A DNA stretch of 64,000 bases from Allium sativum (GCA_030737875.1 CM060915.1:362325863-362389862); one strand, 5' to 3'. Shown: positions 1 to 11,488, counted from the stretch's first letter. Notes: generated from the sequence alone by a model not told the origin. Numbers and translations: made by a program.

Positions 1-165
1 CAGGTCGACTGGGGAGTCAACTTGGGTGTCGATCCCTCCCAGGTCGACTGGGGAGTCGACCTGGGTGTCGACCCCCCCCCCCCCCCCCCGGTCGACTGGG
101 GAGTCGACCTGGGTGTCAAACCCCCCCCCCTCCAGGTCGACTGGGGAGTCGACCTGGGTGTCGAC
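1..165. repeat. GTCGAC-rich minisatellite, about 34-bp unit
   Basis: About four tandem copies of a roughly 34-bp unit containing GTCGACTGGGGAGTCGACC-like sequence, separated by C-tracts of up to 18 bases. The unit is built from the palindrome GTCGAC. It sits about 90 bp upstream of a TATA box, so it probably lies in the U3 of the plus-oriented LTR that opens the window. The minus-oriented LTR at 3340-3370 has a simpler GTCGAC pair in the matching place. Confidence 0.85.
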
Positions 166-250
166 CTCACCTGCTTTTTCCAGCTTCCTGAACCAGATTC
201 GTTTCTCTGTATTTGGACGCCCTTCTGACCAGATTCGTTGACTTCTACAC

Positions 251-258
251 TATATAAA
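251..258 (+). promoter_or_regulatory. TATA box of LF2 LTR
   Basis: TATATAAA in a GC-richer context, downstream of the U3-like minisatellite. The placement matches that of the TATA box in the related minus-strand LTRs at 3129-3136 and 10888-10895. Confidence 0.55.
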
Positions 259-682
259 CAGCCCTGGCCTTCTTCTCTATTCACAATTCTTTTCTATCCT
301 TATGCTACCTCTGAGAAAATATATAAATAAATAATATATATAAAATAAACCAAGACGAGGAAATGCTGCTAAAGATTTCAAGAAGGGGTTCAAGTCAAGC
401 TAGGATTCAAGAGGAGGTTCAAACGACTGTTTTTCTACGAATCATAGCAACGCCATCTTTCTATTCTAATCTAATCTCTGTAAGTCAGTTATTTCTAGAT
501 TTGAACGTTTTTCTCTGTTCGTGACATGAAATTAAAGGAATAAAAGAATATGCCAAATCTCTCTCTCTCTCTATTCGAATCAGTGCCTATACTCTTGAAC
601 CTAATTAAGAACTGTTATGATTCGAGGACAAATAAGACAGTGACTATGAAACTATGGACCTTAAAACCATATGCCTATGACT

Positions 683-687
683 ATGAA
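683..687. repeat. Left target-site duplication (ATGAA) of LF1
   Basis: ATGAA immediately precedes the TGTAACA terminus at 688 and is repeated at 11478-11482 directly after the GTTACA terminus. This perfect 5-bp duplication defines the insertion. Confidence 0.9.
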
Positions 688-1889
688 TGTAACATCCCAC
701 CTACGCCAGTGCCACTCTTGCAAGCACACTAGCTTTGGAGGGGCGTTTAAACAAGGTAAACATGCTTGCAGATATCACAAGACATAATATATAAGTAAAA
801 CAGAGTAGTAAAGCAGTGGATAAAACTAGCATTTCAAAACCATAGTTAAGTTACAACAAAGCACTTGATCATTATTTTCCAACAAACAAAGTCTAGCATA
901 AACTTAAAAACTGAAATACATAAAGTACTATCCCCAAAATGAAGTGATAAACCATAACTAGCTCAATGTCCGAGACCGTACATGAGCAAATCCAGTAAGC
1001 AAGCTGTAAAGATCCAAGCTAAGCTCCAATGTTCCCACCCTGAGGACCTGAGGGGGGGGGAACGGAAGAAAAGAGGAAAAAGAAAACGGGTCAGTCAAAA
1101 AGACCGGTAAGCCCTACTACTATCTGTCTATGAACTAGTAAAGTTAACTGGCATGAGAAGATGAGATGAACGTAAGGATAACAACATACTGGCATGGTGA
1201 TTAATTAACAAGATAGATAAAGGTGTCATCGCATAATCAAGGTTAAGTTTTGCACCATGGGTGTACTAGCATTCTAACATGTCAAGTAAAAACAAAAATT
1301 GATCCCTTGGCCCAAGCTTGGCCCAACATCATGAGATGGCCTAAATCAGGGTCCAACTACTCGGTCTAGTCGATCGGCTCCCTATAAGCCTAACTCGTCA
1401 AGTGTCGGTGTCATGCGGCTTAATCATGTAATGTAGTTGACTGTGCAGGGTCCACCCTAGGGTGTATCAGGCCCTATGGTGTAACCCTCTGACACCATTC
1501 CATGATGCACAGTCCAAACCTACCGTAGCCCGTGTTCAACTCCGGACTTGATGTGCACGACCATGGTCCGCCTGAACAACCGGGGCATCATTCAGCCGTC
1601 TCTTTTGGTCTCTTACAATCAGCCCAGTAATCGTGCCCCACCCTAGCCTAGTCCTAGGGTCTTATGATACTACGAAGAAGGTTACTGCTGAAAAGGACCA
1701 CGCAACTAGGGTTTCTTAACGGGTTAAATGTGGTTAACCCGATCCACACGTGGAATAAATCGGTTAAGGGTACCCAAGGCTCCCGACTTAACCTCGATTA
1801 ATCCATCAAGCCCAAATTGGTTAAGTATTAAGTGGACCATGACTTAACCCTAATCAGGAGGCATTAATTAACTTAATGCGCTTTAACCT

Positions 1890-1969
1890 CTCACATTAGA
1901 CTTTGTTGTGGTTACTAGTTAAGCCGGGCGGGTCCGGGTAGCTTTACACCACAACTAGGTCTAACCTCG
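1890..1969. other. Covarying LTR stem-loop, LF1 copy A
   Basis: Outer stem TTAGAC/GTCTAA (1896-1901, 1959-1964), inner stem GTTGTGG/CCACAAC (1905-1911, 1949-1955), cap with CCGGGCGGGTCCGGG. Also at 9627-9706 in the other LTR. Confidence 0.8.
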
Positions 1970-1995
1970 GGTTCGAGCACAACATGACCAACTTC

Positions 1996-2077
1996 TCACA
2001 TTGGGTCCTATTGTTTGTAGCCACTAGTTAAGCCGGGCGGGTCCGGGTAGATTTATGCTACAAACTCAGCCCAACCT
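1996..2077. other. Covarying LTR stem-loop, LF1 copy B
   Basis: Outer TTGGG/CCCAA (2001-2005, 2070-2074), inner GTTTGTAGC/GCTACAAAC (2013-2021, 2057-2065), the same cap. Also at 9733-9814. Confidence 0.8.
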
Positions 2078-2639
2078 CAAGTTGCCCACACTCATATTTT
2101 CTAAGTGTCATGTCCATTATGTTTCCAAAACATAATTACAAGTTAACATGTCACGTCATGTTATAAAAATCATGTTCATGTCATTATGTTACCCAACCCC
2201 AACGTAATCCCATCGTTTACATATTCGCAACAACGCATAAAGGATAAAATATGGAACTTGGCGTAATTATGACAAAAAGGTGTTGAAGCCACAAGTATAT
2301 CATGGTGGCATATGAAATGTACATATGTTCATATACTTGCATATTGCATTATCAGGCTTCAAAAGCATGCATAAAACCAAACTTAGCATATGAGTGATAC
2401 ATGGTGATAAATGACACGTAGAAGTTGCTAGAAGTTCGCTTTTAGCCTCATATGCAAGTTATCATAAGGGATATGATAACTTCCATGTTGCCAAAATGCA
2501 ACCTTCAACATAAAGCATGAAGCTTTAAGCTCACAACTTCAAGTTTAACTTGCATAACATGATAACATGATCAACCCAAACTTGCATAACATAGCAACAT
2601 GTGTCATACATAATGATTAAACCCACTTGCATAATGATC

Positions 2640-2752
2640 ATCCAAACTTGCATATAATGATCAACCAAACTTGCATATAATGATCAACCAAACTTGCATA
2701 TAATGATCAACCAAACTTGCATATCATAATGATCAACCCCAAACTTGCATCA
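2640..2752. repeat. 23-bp tandem repeat inside left LTR
   Basis: Tandem copies of a CATATAATGATCAACCAAAC-like unit. The right LTR carries more units at 10363-10503, so copy number has changed since insertion. Confidence 0.85.
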
Positions 2753-3128
2753 TTCATTTAACTTTAGAGTTAATAAAAAGAAAGTAGAAAAGGGCTTACA
2801 ATGCTATGAAGACACAAATAAATATTTATTATAAAGATTGAGACGAAGCCCTTATGCAAGCACCAAAAACCCAAATATGCAGGCTCCAAATGAAAACCCT
2901 TGAGCCAATTCAATAAAAACCCTTGCTTTGAAATAGAAATGTTGCAACTTGACTTGAATGCAAGCTAAGAACACTCATACAAGTTTGAAAACACTGGTAT
3001 GAACTCAAAATCTCTCATAGAAATTAACTTAGAAATTTTAGCATGAGAGTGGAGGCCATGAGAGGAACAAATTTGGCATAGTTTAGTTGTAGGATTGAAT
3101 AATGGTGATTTAGGCTAGGTTTGGGGTC

Positions 3129-3136
3129 TTTTTATA
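3129..3136 (-). promoter_or_regulatory. TATA box in left LTR (minus strand)
   Basis: Read on the minus strand this is TATAAAAA within CCTCTATAAAAAGACC. The copy in the right LTR (10888-10895) would be the one driving the element. The position implies that the covarying stem-loops near 1.9-2.1 kb lie inside the transcribed part of the LTR. Confidence 0.65.
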
Positions 3137-3726
3137 GAGGATTCGGATAATATTAGCCATAGGATTAACCCTAGATTCAATCCAAGCCATCAAAGCATGT
3201 CTTGGGGAAGAAGTCAAGTGTAGGAACCATCTAGGGCCTTTAGATTAAAGCTGAACCATGAGAACCATTCAAATGCAAAATCTGCATTTGAGCGAATCGG
3301 CCCACGGGTTGATAGCCAAACACCCTGGATTAACCCCTAGTCGACCCAGCGGGCTTGGGTCGACCTCAAAAATCGGCCGGTTCGGTTATTCCCCTCTCCC
3401 AATTCGCTGTTTTGAACATTTTTGCATATTTATTTATTTAATTTTCAATTATATATATATATATATATCAATATATATATATATATTTCTCTGTGCAACC
3501 CATTTCACTTAATTAAGTATACTTTAATTTGTGAATTTTTCGTGAAACTTCGCGAGGCCATATCTTGGTCATACGGACTCCGATTTTCGAAAACTCGGAC
3601 TCTATTTCGCGTATTTTTCCGAGACGAACGCAATGGCACAGCCCGTTTCCCTTGATTCAGATTTTACAGTTTAATTCTGCCTCCATTTATGTTATAACAT
3701 GTTATTCAAAAATACGGGTTGTTACA

Positions 3727-3744
3727 TTCTCCCTTTCTTAAAGG
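3727..3744 (-). other. Polypurine tract of LF1
   Basis: Directly inside the left LTR. On the minus strand it reads as a purine run of the form AAGAAAGGGAGAA, preceded by a GGGGACGAAAT-type sequence typical of the 3' end of plant chromoviruses. It is the expected plus-strand primer site and fixes the element's direction. Confidence 0.85.
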
Positions 3745-4256
3745 ATTTCGTCCCCGAAATCTCCAAGTTAGGAAGAACGTATCCTACCATCCATCATCCA
3801 TCTACTCAAAACATCATCCACGAGCAATCATTGTCCTTAAAAGGTTCTAAATGTTGTATGATCATATGCAAAGGTGTGTGTATATGTACTTATCTAATGC
3901 GAAAATCAGGAGGTTACTGATTCAGTAAACCCCCTTAATACAAAATATGTTAGTGAAATGAGTCCATATGTATGCAAATTCCTAACATAATTTATAGTCT
4001 CTACATGAGTGCACATATCATTCATCCATATGCAACATCCATGTGATAGCATAACAAGTTTCATCCATGAATAAGCATAAACACTCATGCATATGCGGTA
4101 TGAAAGTGTGTGAGCCGATCTTAGTGCCTAACGTGTATTATGCATCCACGAGTATCCACTTGCAAACACTTGCAACCACTTGCAAACATCAAACATAACA
4201 TGTTTCAAATACATGTTTCAACCAAGGGTTTCTACCTAAGGTTCTCATGACAAGAT
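3745..4256 (-). other. 3' untranslated part of LF1
   Basis: About 510 bp between the chromodomain-coding frame and the polypurine tract. I see no coding sequence here. The small minus-strand frame at 3906-4088 has no recognisable domain. Confidence 0.6.
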
Positions 4257-4610
4257 TTACAAAACAAGATAAACTAGATAAGCATGGATAGCAAAGGGAA
4301 GATATACCAATCTAGGAAAAGAGATTGAAAATGTATCCTCCAAGAGAAATGGATAAAGCACACGTCTCTTCTCCTTGGTTTCCCAAGTTGCGTCTCCCTC
4401 TGTTTCACTCCATTGCGCCTTAACAAGCTTAATTTCTTTGCTTCTTAGCTTCTTTGTCTTCATTTCCATGATACGAATCGGAGCTCGTCTCAGGGTTGCT
4501 TCATCCTCTACCTCCATGTCTTCAAGAATACTTGGTTCAACCACTTTGGCGGGTCTGTGCAAACACTTCCGGAGATGCGAGACATGAAAGACATTATGCA
4601 CTCCGGCCAC
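4257..4610 (-). pseudogene. LF1 integrase tail with chromodomain-like module
   Basis: A frame of 117 residues at the end of pol. It begins with the chromovirus signature HNVFHVSHLRKC, followed by an RRAPIRIMEMKTKKLRSKEI segment and VQW-like/EATWE-like residues (AQWSETEGDATWE). This is the chromodomain-like C-terminus that plant chromoviruses use to target chromatin. It is separated by frame breaks from the integrase core upstream, so it is expressed, if at all, only as a fragment. Its presence puts LF1 in the chromovirus branch rather than in Tat/Athila. Confidence 0.8.
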
Positions 4611-4686
4611 CTTCTCGGCAATTCCACCTTATAAGTCATCTTCCCGACTCTTTCTATAGTAGGGAAGGGTCCTACGATCCTTGGTG

Positions 4687-5371
4687 TCAGCGAACCATAT
4701 TTCGCAAAGGAGAAATCTTCACAAAGACCATATCTCCAATTTTAAATTCCATGTCTGTCCTTCGCTTGTCTGCATAGGATTTCTGTCTGTCTTGGGCCGT
4801 TCTTATCCGTCTTCGAATCAATTCAACCCTCTCGGATGTGTCCCTTATCATGTCAGGCTCAATTATAAGCTTATCCGTCGTCTTCCCACCAACATGTTGG
4901 TGGCTTGCACGGCCTCCCATACGAAGCTTCAAATGGTGCCATCCCTATGCTGGCTTGATAGTTATTATTATAAGCAAACTCTACAAGAGGAAGGTGGTCT
5001 TCCCAAGTACCACCAAAGTCGAGAACACAAAACCTCAAAAGATCTTCTAGCACTCTATTCACCCTTTCGGTTTGGCCATCCGTCCGGGGGTGATAGGCTG
5101 TACTCAGATTCAATCGCGTACCCATTGCTTCTTGCAAACTGTTCCAGAACTGGCTAGTGAAAATTGGGTCACGATCGCTAACTATGCTAGAAGGAACTCC
5201 ATGCAGCCGCACTATCTTTTGAAGATAAACAGATGCTAGCCGTGATACGGTCCTCTTGCTTTTCACCGGAATAAAATGGGCTCTCTTTGTAAATCTATCA
5301 GTTATTACCCATATCCCGTAAAGCCCAAATAGTTTGGTGGCGAACTTCTTCACCCCAACCATATACCACAA
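4687..5371 (-). pseudogene. LF1 integrase core and C-terminal part, broken
   Basis: Two overlapping minus-strand frames. The first (5371-4871) carries the catalytic triad: D in VITDRF (residue 25), D in SDRDPIF (66) and E in GQTERVN (102), with 35 residues between the last two as in retroviral-type integrases. The second (4932-4687) continues in another phase with the linker AQDRQKSYADKRR and a GD-V-V-K-SP segment. The zinc-binding N-terminus is missing: the first 20 residues do not resemble an integrase. At least one frameshift near 4900 separates the parts. Confidence 0.85.
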
Positions 5372-5767
5372 ATAGGCTAGCCATACTCCTTAGGGGGTTT
5401 GTAACAGAACTAAGATTGAGGATAGGACTGAGAGGATATACTTAAAAGGTAGCATGCGAGTAAGCTCTATGGAACAATAGGGATCAAGGATATACTCTTA
5501 GAAAGAGATTAAATGCGCGTATCTAGACTTCAATCTTCTAAGCCGCATTTTCTTGTGCTTAATCCCATCGTGCCCTGACCATCTTTTATCTTCGCAATTC
5601 CATAGTTCTTAATTCTTGTTCCCAAAATATGAGTTAGAACTCATTTCACCGTTGCTTCTCGTTCCACTTCCACTTATTCTTTGCCTAAAATACTTGGTTT
5701 AAACATAACTGCGTGCTCATGGTTCATGCAAGCTTTCCAAGATTCGTTAGTGAATCTTGGATCTCAT
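5372..5767 (-). other. Non-coding replacement of RNase H and integrase N-terminus
   Basis: In a chromovirus this interval should hold the end of RT, RNase H and the HHCC domain, about 1.2 kb in all. Instead there are roughly 400 bp without a usable frame and without an RNase H motif (no TDAS, no DHKSL-like motif). A deletion with filler, or template switching to a defective copy, would explain it. Confidence 0.6.
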
Positions 5768-6034
5768 TTACATACTATACGGTATCCCACGCAGAAAACT
5801 ATCTCTTGAAAACAGTGCCAATCCACGTTGCCAAACTGGAGCTGAGGTAAGGGCTCTCTTGAGCCTTTGAAAAGCAATCTCACACTCCAAGTCCCATGCA
5901 CAGACTAAGTTCTTCTTCGTCAACTTAGTAAGAGGGGATGAAATCTTAGCGAAGTCCCTGATGAACTTCCTATAGTAGCCCGCCAAACCGAGAAAGCTTC
6001 TTACTTCGGTTGCACTCCTAGGAGTCTTCCACAA
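5768..6034 (-). pseudogene. LF1 RT connection fragment, frameshifted
   Basis: An 88-residue minus-strand frame containing [19 protein letters not shown], the invariant segment between RT and RNase H of Ty3/gypsy elements. It overlaps the end of the 737-residue frame in another phase, so a small indel near 6020 breaks pol. After about 70 residues the homology stops, at the edge of the replaced interval. Confidence 0.85.
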
Positions 6035-8231
6035 CCACTTTCGCGGGATCCACCGCTATGCCTTGCTTAGAAACTATATGTCCAAGAAACTGAACTTCCC
6101 TTCTCCAGAAATGACATTTGGAGAACTTGGCTTTCAACTGATGCGCTCTAAGCGTATTCATCACTTCCTTGAGATGCCTAGCATGCTCTTCCTCATCCTT
6201 TGAGAAGATCAGAATATCATCCACGAAGACAACAACAAACTTTTTAAGGAACTCCCTGAACACCCTACTCATCAAATCTACGAAGTAGGAGGGTGCATTA
6301 GTCAAACCGAATGGCATGACAAGCCATTCAAAGAATCCATCTGGAGTCCTAAACGCAGTTTTATCAATGCTATCCTCAGCCACTCTAAGCTGATGGAATC
6401 CGGTGGCTAGATCGAGCTGAGAGAAAACAGAAACACCTACAAGCTGGTCAAAGAGATCATCAATTCTCGGTAACGGGTGCCTATTCTTCTTTATCAGCTT
6501 GTTCAACTCTCGATAATCAACACATAGACGAAGCGAACCATCCGCCTTAGTAGCGAATACCACCGGAGCACCCCATTCAGAAATGCTTCGCCTAATAAAA
6601 TTCTTCTCAAGCAACTCCTTGATTTGCTTACTGAGCTCCCTTCTTTCACGAGGGGCCATGTGCCTAACGGGCAATGATACTGGCTTGGCATTATCAATTA
6701 GATAAATGTGGAAATCTATCTCTCGTTTAGGGGGTAACCCCTTAACTTCTTCAAAGACATCGGGATAGTCTCGGACCACCCTTACAGATTGCAGATCATC
6801 GATGGACGAGACGAGAGATTCAAGATAACATAACATGACGGGACCTCTAGGGTTACAAGAAATTTCTAGGGTGTTACCGAGGCGAGTCATGAGCCTCTCC
6901 ACCCTATGCTCACAATCGAGGATGGCTCCATAACTGGACAACCACTCCATGCCCAAGACCAACCCATATCCCGTGACCTCGAGAACATAAGCACTACACG
7001 TGAATTCTACGGCCAAGATAGAAATTTTCAAATCCACACAAATCATAGACAGATGGGCGGAACCCCCAATTGGATTTGAAACACAAACGGGATCCTCAAC
7101 TAAGCTAGTACTTAGGTGCAAACTTTCAACAATATCAGAAGAGATAAAACTATGTGATGCGCCAGAATCAAATAAGGTGCGAACAGGAAAATCAGAAATG
7201 TAAACATGAATTTCTATAAAAACTCTACCTCGATCAAAAGCTGGATGAGCGAGGAGAGCCTGCAATTGCCCTCCAGAAGGTCCTACTTGCCGAGTTTGTC
7301 CTTGCCCTTGTCCATGCTTCTTGGGACAATCCATGCTAAAATGTCCAGATTTTCCGCAATGAAAACACTTTCCTAACTTCCTCTTCTTCTTCCTGCAATC
7401 CTTGACTATGTGCCCAACGATCCCACAGAAGTTGCACTTTCTTGTCTTTCTTGGCTTGTTGTTGTTCTTATCTCTTTTCTCGGTATCTTCCTTCTTGCCT
7501 TGGGACTCATTTGCCTTGACCTCCTTCTTGCCACTCTTATCTTCCTCTTGAAGTAGGGTCATATTCACCAAACTCTCGAAGGTCGCCCCCAGGGGTATAT
7601 GAGATATGGCCAAACCGCACAAGGGCTCATTTAATCCTAGAGCAAAGCGTAGGGCCTTCTTCCGAGCGGTGTTAACCCATTCTAGACCGAACTGAGCAAG
7701 TTGATTAAACTTATCCACGTATTCCCTAACTGTCATGTCCCCTTGCCTTAGTGATAGGAACCTCTCTAGCTGAAGGTTCTCTTCTGTCGATGATAGAAAC
7801 TTTAGTCCAAACCTTCTCCTAAAGTCATCCCAAGTCTCGATGGGTCTAGTAGTGGTGGTGACTACCCACCAATAAGCAGCTTCCCCTTTCAATAGCCATA
7901 CTGCCAACAGAACTTTCCTACGATCTTCCACATCAAAGATAGCAAAGAGGTCTTCAGTTTCCTTTAACCAGTTTCTTGCCTCCACGGGAGTCTCCGTTCC
8001 GACAAAATTCTTGCAACCCATCGCCTTAAAGTCTTTGCAAAGCTTTGCGAAATCCTCTTGCGGATGCTGAGGGGGAGGAGGAACCTCAGCTACGGGAGGA
8101 GGAGAGATGTTAGCGACGGGGGAAGGAGGAGGAATGTTCGCGGGGTCGGCTTCATTCGCCCTTGCCTCCATAAATCTCCAGAACCAGACGGGTACTTGTA
8201 CGCCTTCCGGGATGTTAAAGCGATCGGCCAT
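6018..8231 (-). CDS. LF1 Gag-protease-RT polyprotein (truncated)
   Basis: 737 residues starting at an ATG about 200 bp inside the right LTR. The Gag domain lies at about 60-205 ([22 protein letters not shown]). Two CCHC zinc knuckles are at 266-279 and 289-302. Aspartic protease has DSGASHSFI at 355-363. RT spans about 485-730, with [23 protein letters not shown] (604-615), [10 protein letters not shown] and FVDDIL (669-674). The frame ends early, by frameshift, inside the RT-RNase H connection. The Gag and protease parts look intact and could be made. The protein would form virus-like particles and process the polyprotein, but without RNase H and a joined integrase the element depends on help from elsewhere. 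Confidence 0.93.
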   Translation of the reverse strand: MADRFNIPEGVQVPVWFWRFMEARANEADPANIPPPSPVANISPPPVAEVPPPPQHPQEDFAKLCKDFKAMGCKNFVGTETPVEARNWLKETEDLFAIFDVEDRRKVLLAVWLLKGEAAYWWVVTTTTRPIETWDDFRRRFGLKFLSSTEENLQLERFLSLRQGDMTVREYVDKFNQLAQFGLEWVNTARKKALRFALGLNEPLCGLAISHIPLGATFESLVNMTLLQEEDKSGKKEVKANESQGKKEDTEKRDKNNNKPRKTRKCNFCGIVGHIVKDCRKKKRKLGKCFHCGKSGHFSMDCPKKHGQGQGQTRQVGPSGGQLQALLAHPAFDRGRVFIEIHVYISDFPVRTLFDSGASHSFISSDIVESLHLSTSLVEDPVCVSNPIGGSAHLSMICVDLKISILAVEFTCSAYVLEVTGYGLVLGMEWLSSYGAILDCEHRVERLMTRLGNTLEISCNPRGPVMLCYLESLVSSIDDLQSVRVVRDYPDVFEEVKGLPPKREIDFHIYLIDNAKPVSLPVRHMAPRERRELSKQIKELLEKNFIRRSISEWGAPVVFATKADGSLRLCVDYRELNKLIKKNRHPLPRIDDLFDQLVGVSVFSQLDLATGFHQLRVAEDSIDKTAFRTPDGFFEWLVMPFGLTNAPSYFVDLMSRVFREFLKKFVVVFVDDILIFSKDEEEHARHLKEVMNTLRAHQLKAKFSKCHFWRREVQFLGHIVSKQGIAVDPAKVVVEDS

Positions 8232-8405
8232 ACTAAAACGAAGAAAAAGATAGATTCAGAACGAAGAAACGAAGGATAGTGCTATGGCTTTTGGGGAATA
8301 GCCTTTTTAAAATAACTAGACTTTTCTTGGAAAATACTTAATTGGTTTTGAAAATAGTTTTTCAAAAGGTAAGTTTCAAAAACACTTTTGCTCAAATCTT
8401 GTAAA

Positions 8406-8423
8406 CCTTATGCTTTGATACCA
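8406..8423 (-). other. Primer-binding site of LF1 (initiator tRNA-Met type)
   Basis: On the minus strand the 18 bases begin TGGTATCAAAGC, 2 nt after the LTR end. This matches the usual plant TGGTATCAGAGC site for initiator tRNA-Met with one change in the first twelve bases. Confidence 0.85.
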
Positions 8424-10362
8424 AATGTAACACCCCACCTCCGCCAGTGCCACTCTTGCAAGCACACTGGCTTTGGAGGGGCGTTTAAACAAGGTAAACA
8501 TGCATGCAGATATCACAAGACAGAATATATAAGTAAAACAGAGTAGTAAAGCAGCGGATAAAACTAGCATTTCAAAACCATAGTTAAGTTACAACAAAGC
8601 ACTTGATCATTATTTTCCAACAAGCAAAGTCTAGCATAAACTTAAAAACTGAAATACATAAAGTACTATCCCCAAATTGAAGTGATAAACCATAACTAGC
8701 TCAATGTCTGAGACCGTACATGAGCAAATCCAGTAAGCAAGCTGTAATGATCCAAGCTAAGCTCCAATGTTCCCACCCTGAGGACCTGAGGGGGGGAAAC
8801 GGAAGAAAAGAGGCAAAAGAAAACGGGTCAGTCAAAAAGACCGGTAAGCCCTACTACTATCTGTCTATGAACTAGTAAAGTTAACTGGCATGAGAAGATG
8901 AGATGAACATAAGGATAACAACATACTGGCATGGTGATTAATTAACAAGATAGATAAAGGTGTCATCGCATAATCAAGGTTAAGTTTTGCACCACGGGTG
9001 TACTAGCATTCTAACATGTCAAGTAAAAACAAAAATTGATCCCTTGGCCCAAGCTTGGCCCAACATCATGAGATGGCCTAAATCAGGGTCCAACTACTCG
9101 GTCTAGTCGATCGGCTCCCTATAAGCCTAACTCGTCAAGTGTCGGTGTCATGCGGCTTAATCATGTAATGTAGTTGACTGTGCAGGGTCCACCCTAGGGT
9201 GTATCAGGCCCTATGGTGTAACCCTCTGACACCATTCCATGATGCACAGTCCAAACCTACCGTAGCCCGTGTTCAACTCCGGACTTGATGTGCACGACCA
9301 TGGTCCGCCTGAACAACCGGGGCATCATTCAGCCGTCTCTTTTGGTCTCTTACAATCAGCCCAGTAATCGTGCCCCACCCTAGCCTAGTCCTAGGGTCTT
9401 ATGATACTACGACGAAGGTTACTGCTGAAAAGGACCACGCAACTAGGGTTTCTTAACGGGTTAAATGTGGTTAACCCGATCCACACGTGGATTAAATCAG
9501 TTAAGGGTACCTAAGGCTCCCGACTTAACCTCGATTAATCCATCAAGCCCAAATTGGTTAAGTATTAAGTGGACCATGACTTAACCCTAATCAGGAGGCA
9601 TTAATTAACTTAATGCGCTTTAACCTCTCACATTAGACTTTGTTGTGGTTACTAGTTAAGCCGGGCGGGTCCGGGTAGCTTTACACCACAACCAGGTCTA
9701 ACCTCGGGTTCGAGCACAACATGACCAACTTCTCACATTGGGTCCTATTGTTTGTAGCCACTAGTTAAGCCGGGCGGGTCCGGGTAGATTTATGCTACAA
9801 ACTCAACCCAACCTCGAGTTGGCCACACTCATATTTTCTAAGTGTCATGTCCATTATGTTTCCAAAACATAATTACAAGTTAACATGTCACGTCATGTTA
9901 TAAAAATCATGTTCATGTTATTATGTTACCCAACCCCAACGTAATCCCATCGTTTACATAATCGCAACAACGCATAAAGGATAAAATATGGAACTTGGCG
10001 TAATTATGAAAAAAGGTGTTGAAGCCACAAGTTTATCATGGTGGCATATGAAATGTACATATGTTCATATACTTGCATATTGCATTATTAGGCTTCAAAA
10101 GCATGCATAAAACCAAACTTAGCATATGAGTGATACATGGTGATAAATGACATGTAGAAGTTGCTAGAAGTTCGCTTTTAGCCTCATATGCAAGTTATCA
10201 TAAGGGATATGATAACTTCCATGTTGCCAAAATGCAACCTTCAACATAAAGCTTGAAGCTTTAAGCTCACAACTTCAAGTTTAACTTGCATAACATGATA
10301 ACATGATCAACCCAAACTTGCATAACATAGCAACATGTGTCATACATAATGATTAAACCCAC

Positions 10363-10503
10363 TTGCATAATGATCAACCAAACTTGCATATAATGATCAA
10401 CCAAACTTGCATATAATGATCAACCAAACTTGCATATAATGATCAACCAAACTTGCATATAATAATCAACCAAACTTGCATATCATAATGATCAACCCCA
10501 AAC
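10363..10503. repeat. 23-bp tandem repeat inside right LTR
   Basis: The same unit as at 2640-2752, with about one more copy plus a variant unit reading AATAATCAACC. Confidence 0.85.
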
Positions 10504-10887
10504 TTGCATCATTCATTTAACTTTAGAGTTAATAAAAAGAAAGTAGAAAAGGGCTTACAATGCTATGAAGACACAAATAAATATTTATTATAAAGATTGA
10601 GACGAAGCCCTTATGCAAGCACCAAAAACCCAAATATGCAAGCTCCAAATGAAAACCCTTGAGCCAATTCAATAAAAACCCTTGCTTTGAAATAGAAATG
10701 TTGCAACTTGACTTGAATGCAAGCTAAGGACACTCATACAAGTTTGAAAACACTTGTATGAACTCAAAATCTCTCATAGAAATTAACTTAGAAATTTTAG
10801 CATGAGAGTGGAGGCCATGAGAGGAACAAATTTGGCATAGTTTAGTTGTAGGATTGAATAATGGTGATTTAGGCTTGGTTTGGGGTC

Positions 10888-10895
10888 TTTTTATA
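10888..10895 (-). promoter_or_regulatory. TATA box of LF1 5' LTR
   Basis: TATAAAAA on the minus strand inside the 5' LTR. It is the likely start signal for LF1 genomic RNA; no transcript evidence is available here. Confidence 0.65.
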
Positions 10896-11477
10896 GAGGA
10901 TTATGATAGTATTAGCCATAGGATTAACCCTAGATTCAATCCAAGCCATCAAAGCATGTCTTGGGGAAGAAGTCAAGTATAGGAACCATCTAGGGCCTTT
11001 AGATTAAAGCTGAACCATGAGAACCATTCAAATGCAAAATCTGCATTTGAGCGAATCGGCCCACGGGTTGACAGCCAAACACCCTGGATTAACCCCTAGT
11101 CGACCCAGCGGGCTTGGGTCGACCTCAAAAATCGGCCGGTTCGGTTATTCCCCTCTCCCAAATCGTTGTTTTGAACATTTTTGCATATTTGTTTAATTTT
11201 CAATTATATATATATATATATATCAATATATATATATTTCTCTGCGCAACCCATTTCACTTAATTAAGTATACTTTAATTTGTGAATTTTTCGTGAAACT
11301 TCGCGAGGCCATATCTTGGTCATACGGACTCCGATTTTCGAAAACTCGGACTCTATCTCACGTATTTTTCCGAGACGAACGCAATGGCACAGCTCGTTTC
11401 CCTTGATTCAGATCTTACAATTTAATTCTGCCTCCATTTATGTTATAACATGTTATTCAAAAATACGGGTTGTTACA

Positions 11478-11482
11478 ATGAA
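11478..11482. repeat. Right target-site duplication (ATGAA) of LF1
   Basis: Pairs with 683-687. Confidence 0.9.
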
Positions 11483-11488
11483 AATTTG

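Larger units (their letters stand above)
1..687 (+). mobile_element. Long gypsy LTR LF2, first part (U3 and promoter)
   Basis: This is the left part of a plus-oriented long LTR that continues at 11483 after the inserted chromovirus. The copies of a CCTATGACTATGAA motif at 668-687 and from 11489 on show that the flanks were once contiguous. It contains the GTCGAC minisatellite, a TATA box and a leader-like stretch. No coding potential is credible: the short ORFs at 22-241 and 550-732 are low-complexity or chance frames. The outer end lies beyond the window. Confidence 0.6.
688..3726 (-). mobile_element. Left (3') LTR of LF1
   Basis: 3039 bp, TGTAACA to TTGTTACA, nearly identical to 8426-11477. 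It contains a TATA box on the minus strand (3129-3136), a 23-bp tandem repeat (about 2640-2750), two stem-loops with CCGGGCGGGTCCGGG caps (1890-1969, 1996-2077), GGTTAAG/CTTAACC stem-loops (1762-1793, 1819-1849), and a small GGTC/GACC stem-loop at 1089-1105. The short ORF at 3258-3512 covers a (TA)n tract and is not a gene. Confidence 0.93.
688..11477 (-). mobile_element. Complete Tekay-like Ty3/gypsy chromovirus LF1 (10.8 kb)
   Basis: An LTR retrotransposon on the minus strand with two LTRs (688-3726, 8426-11477), a 5-bp ATGAA duplication, a primer-binding site next to the right LTR and a polypurine tract next to the left LTR. Internal order on the minus strand is gag, protease, RT, integrase and a chromodomain-like tail, which is the Ty3/gypsy order. 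Three-kb LTRs with TGTAACACCCC and GGGTTGTTACA ends fit the Tekay/Del lineage; that assignment is inference. The coding part is damaged: a frameshift near 6020, loss of RNase H and of the N-terminal integrase region at 5372-5767, and breaks between integrase and chromodomain. It cannot encode a full polyprotein. LTR identity is about 98% by spot comparison. Confidence 0.93.
8426..11477 (-). mobile_element. Right (5') LTR of LF1
   Basis: 3052 bp, TGTAACACCCC to GGGTTGTTACA. It is the 5' LTR for the minus-strand element, with the promoter TATA at 10888-10895. Copies of the stem-loops described for the left LTR lie at 9627-9706 and 9733-9814, and the GGTC/GACC stem-loop at 8826-8842. It is longer than the left LTR mainly because of extra units in the 23-bp repeat. 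Confidence 0.93.
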
